Positions 18,441 to 27,129 of a DNA stretch of 64,000 nt are shown piece by piece. Under the pieces are notes generated by a model. That model saw only the letters and a program-made list of their open reading frames with translations, ran no database searches and was not told where the DNA came from. The stretch is from assembly GCF_900129085.1 (NCBI RefSeq), contig NZ_FQUF01000002.1:89405-153404 (forward strand), read 5' to 3'. The position numbers and the translations under genes are program-made. How positions within the stretch are numbered: the stretch's first letter is position 1; every line of letters starts with the position of its first letter. This DNA is from Atopostipes suicloacalis DSM 15692. Lineage in GTDB: Bacteria > Bacillota > Bacilli > Lactobacillales > Carnobacteriaceae_A.

Positions 18441-18623
18441 TTGGGACTCATATTATTTGTTATAGTTGGTTATTTCATTTATAAATACTTGGAAGATAAA
18501 CAGAATGGAACAAGTATTTTTAGAGAGCAGAATAGTGCGTTGGATATTTTAAATGAACGATATGCCAAAGGTGAAATAGATGAGGAAACATATAGAATAA
18601 AAAAAGAAACATTAAATGAATAA
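18441..18623 (+). CDS. Small SHOCT-domain membrane protein (copy 2)
   Basis: 60 residues, TTG start after aaaggagga. One N-terminal membrane helix (GLILFVIVGYFIYKYL) and a SHOCT motif ALDILNERYAKGEIDEETYR. First gene of the intact copper module; the next SHOCT gene starts 11 bases later. Role unknown. Confidence 0.8.
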   Translation: MGLILFVIVGYFIYKYLEDKQNGTSIFREQNSALDILNERYAKGEIDEETYRIKKETLNE

Positions 18624-18634
18624 GGAGTGATTCA

Positions 18635-18898
18635 ATGCACGGCTATTGGTATAACGGTTTTGATAACATGATGAATTTTGGTTATGAGAATAGTTGGTGG
18701 TTTATGATATATGATGGATTGAAATTGTTAGTTATTATTGGGGCAGTCATCTTTATCGCAAAAATGCTGATGAATCGTTCGAATAATGACCATGCATCAA
18801 ACTCAAATCGTGCCATTAATATATTAAAAGAGAGATACGCTAGAGGAGAAATATCAGAGGAAGAGTATAGAGATAAACTAAACAAGTTGAGAGAGTAA
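18635..18898 (+). CDS. Small SHOCT-domain membrane protein (copy 3)
   Basis: 87 residues with a Trp/Tyr/His-rich head (MHGYWYNGFDNMMNFGY), one membrane helix (about 27-46) and SHOCT motif AINILKERYARGEISEEEYR. It is the nearest match of copy 1 (13136), and both are adjacent to DUF302. Possible copper binding by the aromatic/Met/His head is inference. Confidence 0.84.
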   Translation: MHGYWYNGFDNMMNFGYENSWWFMIYDGLKLLVIIGAVIFIAKMLMNRSNNDHASNSNRAINILKERYARGEISEEEYRDKLNKLRE

Positions 18899-18926
18899 TC
18901 AAAAATATAACGAGGAGAAGAAACCA

Positions 18927-19313
18927 ATGCATATCGTATATGAAAAAAAGACAAACAAGAAACTTGGCGAGGCTATTGATTCGTTAACTGAACAATTAAA
19001 AGAAAATGGGTTTGGTGTATTGTGGCAACTTAACTTTAAAGACAAACTTAAGGAAAAAGGATTAGACTTTGAAGAGGATTTTGTTGTAATGGAAGTATGT
19101 AATCCTAAAAAAGCAAAAGAAGTTATGGGAAAAAATATCCATATCGGCTATGTTCTACCGTGTAAAATGGTTGTTAGAGAAAAAAATAATCAGACATATA
19201 TTGGTATGACACGTCCGGAAGCCTTAATCGATTTATTCGATGATTTCAATTTGAATGAAATTGCCAAAGAAGTTGAGGGGACACTTAGACAATCAATAGA
19301 ATCGACTGTTTAA
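18927..19313 (+). CDS. DUF302 family protein (second copy)
   Basis: 128 residues, clearly homologous to 12731-13117 with the same landmarks (LTEQLKENGFGVLWQLNF, VMEVCNPKKAKEV, YVLPCKMVV). The two Cys are kept. It lies between SHOCT copy 3 and the multicopper oxidase, so the DUF302-SHOCT-oxidase association occurs twice in the island. Ribosome binding site gaggag. Confidence 0.85.
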   Translation: MHIVYEKKTNKKLGEAIDSLTEQLKENGFGVLWQLNFKDKLKEKGLDFEEDFVVMEVCNPKKAKEVMGKNIHIGYVLPCKMVVREKNNQTYIGMTRPEALIDLFDDFNLNEIAKEVEGTLRQSIESTV

Positions 19314-19410
19314 AAAAAGTAATTAAAGCTGTCTTAAATTGTATTTAGGATGACTTTTTAGTTGAGTAATAGATGAATAAATATAGTCTGAGAACGATAA
19401 GGATGATCAA

Positions 19411-20895
19411 ATGAATAAAAACAGAAAATGGTATACAATTATAATCATTTCTATGCTCCTGCTTATAGTGTATGTTGGTTACTTTTTCATAAATTCAGGA
19501 AGGGGGCTTGAAAGGGTGGATAATCCCAACAGACAAGCAGTTGATTCGGGAATAATGAATAATACAAAAGATGAAAAAAAAAATAAGTTGCCTATTCCGC
19601 CCCTACTAGAGGATAAAAATCCTGAAGAAGGAAAAGCAGAATTTGATTTGAATGTACAATATGGAAAAAAGGAATTCATTAAAGGACAGGAAACTGAAAC
19701 GTTAGGTTACAATGGTGATTATTTAGGCCCTATTATAAGAGTGGATAAAGGTGACGACGTAAAAATCAATGTAGCGAATACGCTGGATGAGCCGACAACG
19801 GTTCATTGGCATGGATTAGAAGTCCCTGGAGAGATGGATGGTGGGCCCCATCAAGTCGTAGACCCGAAGTCAAGCTGGCAGCCTTACTTTACAATTGATC
19901 AACCGGCTGCAACGCTTTGGTATCATCCACATCTGCTGCATAAAACAGGTGAACAAGTTTACAAAGGATTAGCTGGCCTTTTCTATATAGAAGATGAAAA
20001 ATCTAAAGAATTGAACATACCTAAAGAACATGGCGTCAATGATATTCCTCTTGTCGTACAGGATAAACGGTTTACACAGGATGGACAGATTCCCTATGAG
20101 TTAGGTATGAGAGATGTGATGGATGGATTTAAGGGAGACACTGTACTGGTCAATGGAGCAATCGCACCTGAACTGGATGTGAAAAGTGAAGTTGTTCGAC
20201 TCAGACTTTTAAATGGTTCGAATGCACGTGCTTACGACTTTAATTTCAGCGATAATCTTGCGTTTTATCAGATTGCTTCTGACGGAGGCTTTTTAGAAAA
20301 CAGTATAGAAATGCATGAGGTATCCCTGGCGCCAGCTGAAAGAGCCGAGATACTCGTAGATTTTTCAGATTACAACACAGGTGATAAAGTCGTTTTGAGA
20401 GATGGCAGCTATGAAGTGATGACGATAACTATTACAGAAGAATCTGACAGCTCCAGCAGTATACCTGAAGAACTGGTCGACATCGTTCAATATGACAGAG
20501 ATGACGTCGTGACGACCCGTGACTTTGTCATGAGTGGTATGGGACCCATGGTGGCTATAAACGGTAAGCAAATGGATATGGATAGAATAGATGAATACCT
20601 GAATTTAAATGAACTGGAAGAGTGGGTCGTTACTAATGAGTCTGCTGGAATGGGAATGATGAGCAGCGAGACGCCACATCCTCTTCACGTCCATGGCGTA
20701 CAGTTTCAAGTGATTGAAAGAAATGGAGGAGAACCGCCTTTAAATGAACAAGGATGGAAAGATACGGTGATGGTAGAAAGTGGAGAAGAAGTAAGGCTTT
20801 TAGTTAAGTTCAAGCAGAAAGGTTTGTTCATGTATCATTGTCACATATTGGAACATGAAGACGCGGGTATGATGGGTCAATTTTTAGTTGAATAA
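19411..20895 (+). CDS. mco: Membrane-anchored multicopper oxidase
   Basis: 494 residues. A single N-terminal helix (about 8-27) anchors or exports it; a linker leads to three cupredoxin domains. All copper-ligand blocks are seen: HWHG (about 131), WYHPH (about 170), HPLHVHG (about 425) and [13 protein letters not shown] (about 474), giving T1, T2 and T3 sites. Bacterial enzymes of this type oxidise Cu(I) to less toxic Cu(II) outside the membrane. It appears intact, unlike the copies at 13402 and 46997. A SHOCT gene follows 29 bases later. Confidence 0.93.
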   Translation: MNKNRKWYTIIIISMLLLIVYVGYFFINSGRGLERVDNPNRQAVDSGIMNNTKDEKKNKLPIPPLLEDKNPEEGKAEFDLNVQYGKKEFIKGQETETLGYNGDYLGPIIRVDKGDDVKINVANTLDEPTTVHWHGLEVPGEMDGGPHQVVDPKSSWQPYFTIDQPAATLWYHPHLLHKTGEQVYKGLAGLFYIEDEKSKELNIPKEHGVNDIPLVVQDKRFTQDGQIPYELGMRDVMDGFKGDTVLVNGAIAPELDVKSEVVRLRLLNGSNARAYDFNFSDNLAFYQIASDGGFLENSIEMHEVSLAPAERAEILVDFSDYNTGDKVVLRDGSYEVMTITITEESDSSSSIPEELVDIVQYDRDDVVTTRDFVMSGMGPMVAINGKQMDMDRIDEYLNLNELEEWVVTNESAGMGMMSSETPHPLHVHGVQFQVIERNGGEPPLNEQGWKDTVMVESGEEVRLLVKFKQKGLFMYHCHILEHEDAGMMGQFLVE

Positions 20896-20924
20896 ATAGA
20901 TAAGAGAGTAATGGAGATGGTAAA

Positions 20925-21152
20925 ATGTACGATGGAGTTTGTTCTGGAATAATAGGCAGTGGATTTTTATGGCCGATACCAGTGGTGCTTGTGTTTTTGA
21001 TTGGTTTGTCCATGATCATGATAGCCAAAAATAATAGACAGAAAAAACGACCGATAGAGAGTTCTTCGCTGGAAATTTTAAATGAAAGATATGCCAGGGG
21101 AGAAATCAATGATCAAGAATATAGTCGGCGTAAAAAGAATTTGGACCTGTAA
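20925..21152 (+). CDS. Small SHOCT-domain membrane protein (copy 4)
   Basis: 75 residues: short Cys-containing head (MYDGVCSGIIGSG), membrane helix (about 14-34) and SHOCT motif SLEILNERYARGEINDQEYS. Directly behind the multicopper oxidase and ahead of the methyltransferase. Confidence 0.82.
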   Translation: MYDGVCSGIIGSGFLWPIPVVLVFLIGLSMIMIAKNNRQKKRPIESSSLEILNERYARGEINDQEYSRRKKNLDL

Positions 21153-21245
21153 ACTAGATAAAAAATAGTTACTTCTAAATATTTTAAATGATATAAAAGT
21201 TAGTTGTAAAATATGTCCATGCAACCGCTTTGAGGAGGTGAAAGA

Positions 21246-21872
21246 TTGGCTGGGGATAACAACAAAATAAAAAATAGATACAATCGCGTATCAAAAATAT
21301 ATGACCTCATGGAAAAACCGATGGAATCTATGCTGATGGATGATTGGAGAAAAGAATTATTCGAAAAAATAGAAGGGAAAAAAATATTGGAAGTCGGTGT
21401 GGGCACAGGTAAAAATTTAGAGTTTTATTCGACAGATAAAGAAGTCACCGGAATAGACTTCAGCGAAAAGATGTTAGAAAAGGCAAAAAATAAGAGTAAA
21501 GATAAGGATCATGTCACGTTAATGGAAATGGATGCAGAAAACATGACTTTCGAAGATAATACATTCGATACAGTGGTCACCTCCTGCGTGTTTTGCTCTG
21601 TTCCTGATCCTGTTAAAGGATTAAAAGAAATACGAAGAGTCTGCAAGAATGGCGGCAAGGTTATTATGTTGGAACATATGCGAAGCAACAAGCCAGTTGT
21701 TGGAAAAATTATGGATCGTATCAATTTTATCCCCCTGCATATTTGGGGCGCAAATATCAATAGACAAACCTTGAAAAATTTACAAGAAGCAGGCTTCAAT
21801 AAAGAGGATACTACCTATAAGAATGTATGGAGCGACGTTGTAAAAATTATAGAAATAAGGAATAAAAAATAA
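21246..21872 (+). CDS. Class I SAM-dependent methyltransferase
   Basis: 208 residues, TTG start after gaggaggtg. Rossmann motifs are clear: ILEVGVGTGKNLEFY (SAM binding, about 47), VTGIDFSEKML, MDAENMTFEDNTFDTVV. The C-terminal part (MLEHMRSNKPVVGKIMDRIN, PLHIWGANINR) resembles UbiE/PmtA-type lipid methyltransferases. Genes of this kind recur beside Gram-positive copper modules; the substrate is unknown. Probably read with the oxidase unit, about 90 bases upstream. Confidence 0.83.
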   Translation: MAGDNNKIKNRYNRVSKIYDLMEKPMESMLMDDWRKELFEKIEGKKILEVGVGTGKNLEFYSTDKEVTGIDFSEKMLEKAKNKSKDKDHVTLMEMDAENMTFEDNTFDTVVTSCVFCSVPDPVKGLKEIRRVCKNGGKVIMLEHMRSNKPVVGKIMDRINFIPLHIWGANINRQTLKNLQEAGFNKEDTTYKNVWSDVVKIIEIRNKK

Positions 21873-22030
21873 CCTGAACAATTCATACTTTTCGTTGAAA
21901 CATGTGCCAACTGCCTAACGGCAGCTTAAATTTACTTTTTCATTTTCACCTGTTAAGTGATGAAAAAAGAATCCCATTCTGATATGGTAAAGGTGTCTAA
22001 ACCAACCATAAGAAAGGAGTTCTCTTCATG
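21873..22030 (+). mobile_element. Left-end relic of a second IS1380-type element
   Basis: cctgaacaattcatac at 21873 repeats the terminal inverted repeat of the element at 16675. The downstream landmarks (a short acctgttaagtgatgaaaaaag hairpin-like segment, split here; then a ribosome binding site and atg at 22028) keep the same order, but the sequence differs and only a few codons follow. It is a remnant of a related, not identical, IS that was cut by later events. Confidence 0.75.
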
Positions 22031-22214
22031 ATTAGCTTACACATACAAGGGCAATAATATTTGAATTTACCCTTTTTACGTAAATAAAATTTTGGAAGTG
22101 CCAAATATAGACAAACAAGCTCGTTTAATACTTGTTTTTATGTATTTTTTAAAAAATAAGCACACAAATAGAACGCCCCATAAGCGCGTTTTAAAAATTA
22201 TTCAATTACTTCAT

Positions 22215-23450
22215 TCATAATAATGATAATTGATTCGAGCGTTGTTCTATTCTGTGAAAATACCGAATACCTACGGTATCAAATGTGAGGATCTTTGAAA
22301 CTCCTCGGATAAACCGATACAGATAAAATTTTATTTTCTTTAATTTATTGGATGGTCGTGCTCGAGCTAAAACGATTTGGGTATGATAGTTGTTCTTTTC
22401 AATCGCTAATGAATAATGCCCAATGATACAATTCAAAATGGTATATAAAATTCGTAGAGAACTTAAGGTCATCGTTCGCGTTTTTTCTAATTGGAATTCT
22501 TCTTTTTGCACACGAAACAGCTCTTCAATTCGCCAGCGAGTAATATAACTTTTTAGGATTCGAAGGACATCGTCCTTTCCTTTAATCGAATGGTTCGTTA
22601 ATAATTTCATGGGTTTTGCCCCATAACCATACACGACAACCATATAGAGAGGCGTATCTTGTAGAACGGGTAGTTCTACTTTAATATGGCTAACCTTTAA
22701 GTGATATTTTTCGCCTTGAATCTCTGTCTTAAAGTTGATTTTTCCTTTTCGGCGATTCGCTAAATCCGGCACTTTTATTCGACGGTTTTTATGGAGTAAA
22801 TAACGATTATCATTCAGACGAGTAATAAAGTGATGCCCGAGCTCTTCAACATACTCATAGATCATGTTTCGGTCATAACCGCGATCCATCACGAAAGTTG
22901 CCTTTTTCTTTCCTAAAAAAGTGTGGACGGTATTAAAGCCTTTGGCTATTTCTATATTCTGACTTTGAAAATCTTCTTCTTTGGAAGAGTACAAATGATT
23001 ATAAAGCGGTAAGGGATGTTTGGTTTTCGGAGTAGCCATTGAAAAATTAAGGGTAGGATAACCTTTTTCTAGCACATTTTTTGAGGCATCACGCACTAGC
23101 GCTAAGTCTTCCATTTTTTCAGCATATGGTTTAACGATTTCTGATTCATCAACAATAACCAAAGGGTTATCCGAAATAGATGTTTTTAAAGTATTTAAGT
23201 AGTTTCGATGGATCTGTTTCAAATCGTTTTCCTCAGCGGCATTACGAGATAAGCGCTTAATGGTGTACTGTAAATCAATCTTTTCTTCTAAGGCTCGTGC
23301 AATATCTGATAATAGTGTGTTTTGCGCCTTAGACATTCCATATAAAATATCACTGTAAAATTTCTTTCGCGGTTTCGAAAGACCTTTGGTCAATTTTTCT
23401 AAAAAAGTAAGTAAATTTCGCTTCATTTGATAAATTTCTGTAGATTTCAT
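22215..23450 (-). CDS. IS4-type DDE transposase
   Basis: 411 residues. Catalytic residues can be placed in IVDESEIVKPYA (first Asp), FVMDRGYDRNMIYEY (second Asp) and WRIEELFRVQKEEF (Glu with the R/K context of the YREK signature). Length and motifs fit IS4-superfamily transposases. The frame is intact. I could not define terminal repeats with confidence. It separates the methyltransferase from the TetR/DegV pair. Confidence 0.8.
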   Translation of the reverse strand: MKSTEIYQMKRNLLTFLEKLTKGLSKPRKKFYSDILYGMSKAQNTLLSDIARALEEKIDLQYTIKRLSRNAAEENDLKQIHRNYLNTLKTSISDNPLVIVDESEIVKPYAEKMEDLALVRDASKNVLEKGYPTLNFSMATPKTKHPLPLYNHLYSSKEEDFQSQNIEIAKGFNTVHTFLGKKKATFVMDRGYDRNMIYEYVEELGHHFITRLNDNRYLLHKNRRIKVPDLANRRKGKINFKTEIQGEKYHLKVSHIKVELPVLQDTPLYMVVVYGYGAKPMKLLTNHSIKGKDDVLRILKSYITRWRIEELFRVQKEEFQLEKTRTMTLSSLRILYTILNCIIGHYSLAIEKNNYHTQIVLARARPSNKLKKIKFYLYRFIRGVSKILTFDTVGIRYFHRIEQRSNQLSLL

Positions 23451-23555
23451 GGTAGAATAACCTCAGTTCCTGTTTTTGTTTTTTTGTTTTGTCGTGACTC
23501 AATTATAACATGGAACAGGATGCAAATAGTCCACAGATTTATGCTGTGGACAGCT

Positions 23556-23606
23556 AAAAAGCCCGAGGAATCCATGTTTTCCACATGTGTATTTCTCGGG
23601 CTTTTA
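23556..23606. terminator. Bidirectional hairpin upstream of the IS4 transposase
   Basis: aaaaagcccgag (23556-23567) pairs with ctcgggctttt (23595-23605), with T-runs on both strands. A shorter stem, gtccacag/ctgtggac, lies just before it (23529-23551). It probably shields the transposase from outside transcription. Confidence 0.75.
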
Positions 23607-23631
23607 TAGTTATTCTTTAAATTAGAAAATT

Positions 23632-24292
23632 TTGGGTAAATTCAAATATATTAAATGCAATTTATCTAAGGAGAGTGACGAATTTTATGACCATAGATCG
23701 TCGTATATCAAAAACAAAGGAGCAATAAGAAAAGCTTTAATAAATCTTCTAGACAACAATGAGATAGAAAATATTTCTGTTACTGAGATTGCACAAGAGG
23801 CAGATATTACACGAAAAACTTTTTACACCTACTATGATAGTTATGAAAAATTAATTGATGAATTGGAGAATGATCTAATTGAAATGTTCGAAAAACCAAT
23901 TAATAAAATGGAATTTAGTGAAAGTGCATTTAACCCGCAATTGATTTTTGAAACTTTAACGGATTAACGGATTTAGTGAGAGAAAATCTAGAATTTTATC
24001 AACATTTTATGTTATGGTAGGTAATAATCATAATTTTCTTGCGAAAATAGCAAAAAAACTTAAGGAAATAATCAAGAGGAATAAAACCATGTTTGCTGAT
24101 TTGGACGAGATTGATAAAGATATGATCATTGACTATACAATAGCTGGGATTATAGCTGTATATCAAACTTGGTTTAGAAACAATCAGAACGTGTCTATTG
24201 ATGAGATTTCAGTTAAGCTTTCTGAACTTTCTGCAAATGGATTCAATTATTTCATTAAAGGCGTATGTGAGAAGAGAAAAGAGGTAAGATGA
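23632..24292 (+). pseudogene. TetR-family regulator, broken by two frameshifts
   Basis: The N-terminal helix-turn-helix is clear (IRKALINLLDNNEIENISVTE, split here, then IAQEADITRKTFYTYYDSYE). An 8-base tandem duplication (taacggat twice, about 23956-23971) stops the first frame after ETLTD. The next frame reads DLVRENLEFYQHFMLW and stops at 24018, and the third continues VGNNHNFLAKIAKKLKE to 24292. Both changes are needed to restore one protein of about 220 residues. It overlaps the degV start, so it was probably its regulator or operon partner. Confidence 0.85.
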
Positions 24293-25182
24293 TGTCAGAA
24301 TTTATTTTAAGTTGTTGTTCGACTGCAGACTTAACAGAAAAGCACTTCAACAGTCGTGGTATAAATTATGTTTGTTTTCATTTTATGGTAGATGGAAAAG
24401 AATATAAAGATGATCTTGGTAAGTCGATTTCATATGACGATTTTTATAAAGCAATGAGTAATGGGGCTGAGACGAAAACATCACAAGTAAATGTAGGAGA
24501 GTTTGTAGATTACTTTTCTTCGTTTCTGAAAGAAGGGAAGGATATTTTACACGTATCACTGTCTTCAGGATTATCTGGAGTATATAATTCAGCGTGTGCA
24601 GCAAAGCAACTATTGGAAGCGGAATATCCGGATCGAAAAATATACATCGTTGACTCTCTTGCGGCATCGTCTGGTTATGGTTTATTGATGGATAAACTGG
24701 CAGATCTAAGGGACGACGGATACACACTTGAACAGTTGTATGACTGGGTAGAAAATAACAAACTGAATCTACATCATTGGTTTTTTTCGACTGATTTATC
24801 TTTTTATGTTAAAGGAGGAAGAATCTCAAAGACATCTGGATTTGTTGGAACAACATTTAAAATCTGTCCATTGTTAAATATGGATGAAAATGGAAAATTA
24901 ACTCCTCAACAAAAAGTAAGAGGTAAGAGACGTGTAATTAGTTTAATTGTAGATAAAATGAAAAATCATGCTATTAAAGATCTTGAATATTCTGATAAAT
25001 GTTATATATCTCATTCTGCTTTTAATACTGAAGCTCAAGAAGTCGCGAGATTAATCGAGGAATCATTTCCCAACTTGAAGAACAAGGTTGAAATAAATAA
25101 TGTTGGAACTACAATAGGTTCACATACCGGTCCAGGAACTGTGGCACTCTTCTTCTGGGGAGACTCAAGAAAAAATAGATGA
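24289..25182 (+). CDS. DegV family protein (fatty-acid binding)
   Basis: 297 residues with the DegV landmarks: an N-terminal strand-turn ending SCCSTADL, TSQVNVGEFVDYF, the lipid-head loop SLSSGLSGVYNSA (about 99) and the C-terminal VGTTIGSHTGPGTVALFFWG. DegV/FakB proteins bind fatty acids, and some present them to the kinase FakA. No FakA gene is near. It starts at an ATGATG overlapping the broken TetR gene. It is the only lipid-type gene in the island and could be cargo of a different source. Confidence 0.87.
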   Translation: MMSEFILSCCSTADLTEKHFNSRGINYVCFHFMVDGKEYKDDLGKSISYDDFYKAMSNGAETKTSQVNVGEFVDYFSSFLKEGKDILHVSLSSGLSGVYNSACAAKQLLEAEYPDRKIYIVDSLAASSGYGLLMDKLADLRDDGYTLEQLYDWVENNKLNLHHWFFSTDLSFYVKGGRISKTSGFVGTTFKICPLLNMDENGKLTPQQKVRGKRRVISLIVDKMKNHAIKDLEYSDKCYISHSAFNTEAQEVARLIEESFPNLKNKVEINNVGTTIGSHTGPGTVALFFWGDSRKNR

Positions 25183-25743
25183 AACCTTTAAACTTCCCAC
25201 TTCACATATTATTTTGCATCGATAGCTAAGCTACAACACACATAGAGTGCGTGGTTTCGATACGTCGGGACGATACCTAGAAATCCTTAGATTCCAGCAC
25301 TTTGAGTGATTTATCACGTTCATTGATACTAAGGACAAAAGTCTTTATAAAGAGATCAAAAACCGGGTGCTGGTGTCAGTAGTGATCGAGGTCGTATAAG
25401 GGGACACGTTATTACATGCTGGCAAACAAAATTAGCAATAGAAGCAAGAAGACAAGCAGAAGCTTCTCGGAGTTCTTCAATCAAAAATATAAAATGCGAT
25501 AAAACAATCAGAATTCTGATTGGTTCATCGCATTTTACTATTTAGGGCGACTTAATTCCCAGCCCCTTGTGCTTTTGTTTTTATGTAATTTGTGTTCTTC
25601 ACAAATCGTTTTATATCGTTTACAAAACTCACCGTGCGACTTAATGTTTTTTTAAAGTTGCCCCATAAGTTGTCCCAAGTTTGGACAATAATATCAATTC
25701 ACAGAAAGTTTGAACTTGTAAAAGGTGTTATGTCAGTCTCTAC
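25183..25743. other. Gene-poor stretch with a nested palindrome
   Basis: About 560 bases with no credible gene. aaaatgcgat (25491-25500) pairs with atcgcatttt (25527-25536), enclosing the perfect palindrome caatcagaattctgattg (25505-25522); the pair may be a bidirectional terminator or recombination-site relic. The sequence on either side looks like scrambled pieces of elements I cannot identify. Its right border is the point where cadD is cut. Confidence 0.5.
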
Positions 25744-26109
25744 TCACTCACAGACAGTGGTAGAGAACGTAATATGGACCTTGCAGGACTCTAACTTCTC
25801 CACGACTTCCTCTTCTTCTGCTTCTTCTTCGCCTCCCATAGCAACTCGGACACCTAAATAAATGGGAATAAGTCCCAGAAGTCCGATAATCCAATCTTGG
25901 GGGATAAAATTCAGCACATAAGCAGCAAATAAACTAACGGCTACTAAAATGCCGGTTCCAAGATATTGACCGAAATAAATCTGACGAAGTCCTTTTTGTG
26001 TATAGGCTTGCGAGAAAATAATCAGTAAGATAAATAAATAATCGATGCTGGTCGAAATATACACAGCGATCGCTGAAAAAATAGTTTGTAACAAAATGAT
26101 TTCCTCCAA
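25744..26109 (-). pseudogene. cadD, truncated (cadmium resistance transporter)
   Basis: The first about 108 residues match the intact CadD at 55417-56043 almost exactly (LLQTIFSAIAVYISTSIDYL, split by few changes; PQDWIIGLLGLIPIYLG). After EEVVEKLES the match ends and 12 unrelated residues read into flanking DNA. About 90 C-terminal residues with the last membrane helices are missing, so transport is unlikely. It lies 1 base behind cadC. Confidence 0.9.
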
Positions 26110-26110
26110 A

Positions 26111-26482
26111 CTAAGACGTCAAAGATAAGCTGTTTGGCATGTCCAATACCAGTCGAATAGTCGAAAGGATTTCTTCATTCGCTAACGAGTAGTAGGCTTC
26201 TTTTCCGTCTTTACGTGATTTCGCCACGCCACGCTTTTTTAAATAGCGCAAATGGTGTGACGTTGTAGCAATACTAGCGTCTAAAATCTCCGCTAAATCG
26301 CAGACACACATTTCTTTGAAGGTTTCTAAAGCATAGAAAATCTTAATCCTTGAAGGATCGCTAAAGCATTTTCCTAGCACAAGCAAATCCGACAGGTCTT
26401 TATTTTCTAGTTTATTTTTCACCACATCCACTTTTTCAGGATGTATAATGGTTGTTTGGCAAACTTCAGTCACTTGATTCAC
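26111..26482 (-). CDS. cadC: CadC-type ArsR-family cadmium/lead sensor (copy 1)
   Basis: 123 residues, winged-helix ArsR family. Cys8 in the N-terminal arm and Cys59/Cys61 in MCVCDLAEILDAS form the alpha-3 metal site of CadC, which releases DNA on binding Cd(II), Pb(II) or Bi(III). Recognition helix IATTSHHLRYLKKRG. It is followed by the truncated cadD. An A/T-rich dyad with caaacgttcatttgattg lies just upstream of the start, a probable autoregulatory operator. Confidence 0.92.
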   Translation of the reverse strand: MNQVTEVCQTTIIHPEKVDVVKNKLENKDLSDLLVLGKCFSDPSRIKIFYALETFKEMCVCDLAEILDASIATTSHHLRYLKKRGVAKSRKDGKEAYYSLANEEILSTIRLVLDMPNSLSLTS

Positions 26483-26666
26483 CTCTCATTCAAACGTTCA
26501 TTTGATTGTATCGTTAATATTATACATATGTTGTGCCTTAATAGTCAAATGCTTATTTGATTGTTTCGCCATTCGATTTCTTTACGGTATTAAAATCTTT
26601 AAATATATTTAAGGGATTTTAAGAGAAAACTACTAGGGTAGAGTATTTTAAAATCATAAATATCTC

Positions 26667-26698
26667 TTGACCATGTACTATGGTACATGGTGTATAAT
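26667..26698 (+). promoter_or_regulatory. MerR-type promoter/operator of merR-merA, copy 1
   Basis: ttgacc (26667-26672) and tataat (26693-26698) are separated by 20 bases, the overlong spacer typical of MerR-activated promoters. The dyad accatgtac-tatg-gtacatggt (26670-26691) fills it. MerR would twist this DNA on binding Hg(II). Confidence 0.9.
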
Positions 26699-26715
26699 AA
26701 ATAGAGGTGAAAAGA

Positions 26716-27117
26716 ATGAAGTATCTGATTAGTGAATTTGCTGAAAAGAGTGGCGTTAATAAAGAAACAATACGATATTATGAAGGTAAAAAATTATTGG
26801 AAGAACCAATACGTACAGATTCAGGATATCGCTTGTATTCTGATGCGGATATTAAACGAGTGAAATTTATTAAGCAAATGCAAAATCTTGGTTTTTCTTT
26901 AAACGAAATTTATAAATTGCTAGGCGTTGTTGATCAAGACAGTGTTCGTTGTCAAAATATGTTTGATTTTGTTTCTCAAAAGCAAATAGAAGTGCAAAAA
27001 CAAATTGCTGATTTAAAACAAATTGAAAGCATGTTAGGCGATTTAAAGGAACGTTGTCCTAACGAGAAAGAAATGTATGCTTGTCCGATCATTGAAACAC
27101 TAATTTATGATGAATGA
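26716..27117 (+). CDS. merR: MerR mercury-responsive regulator (copy 1)
   Basis: 133 residues: MerR helix-turn-helix (EFAEKSGVNKETIRYYE), dimer helix, and the Hg-binding cysteines Cys79, Cys114 and Cys123 (RCQNMFDF; ERCPNEKEMYACPIIETL), at the positions known for Bacillus MerR. It activates the promoter at 26667 in the presence of Hg(II). The ATG at 26716 follows gaggtg. merA starts 12 bases later. A paralog is at 56683. Confidence 0.95.
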   Translation: MKYLISEFAEKSGVNKETIRYYEGKKLLEEPIRTDSGYRLYSDADIKRVKFIKQMQNLGFSLNEIYKLLGVVDQDSVRCQNMFDFVSQKQIEVQKQIADLKQIESMLGDLKERCPNEKEMYACPIIETLIYDE

Positions 27118-27129
27118 AGGAGCTTTTGT

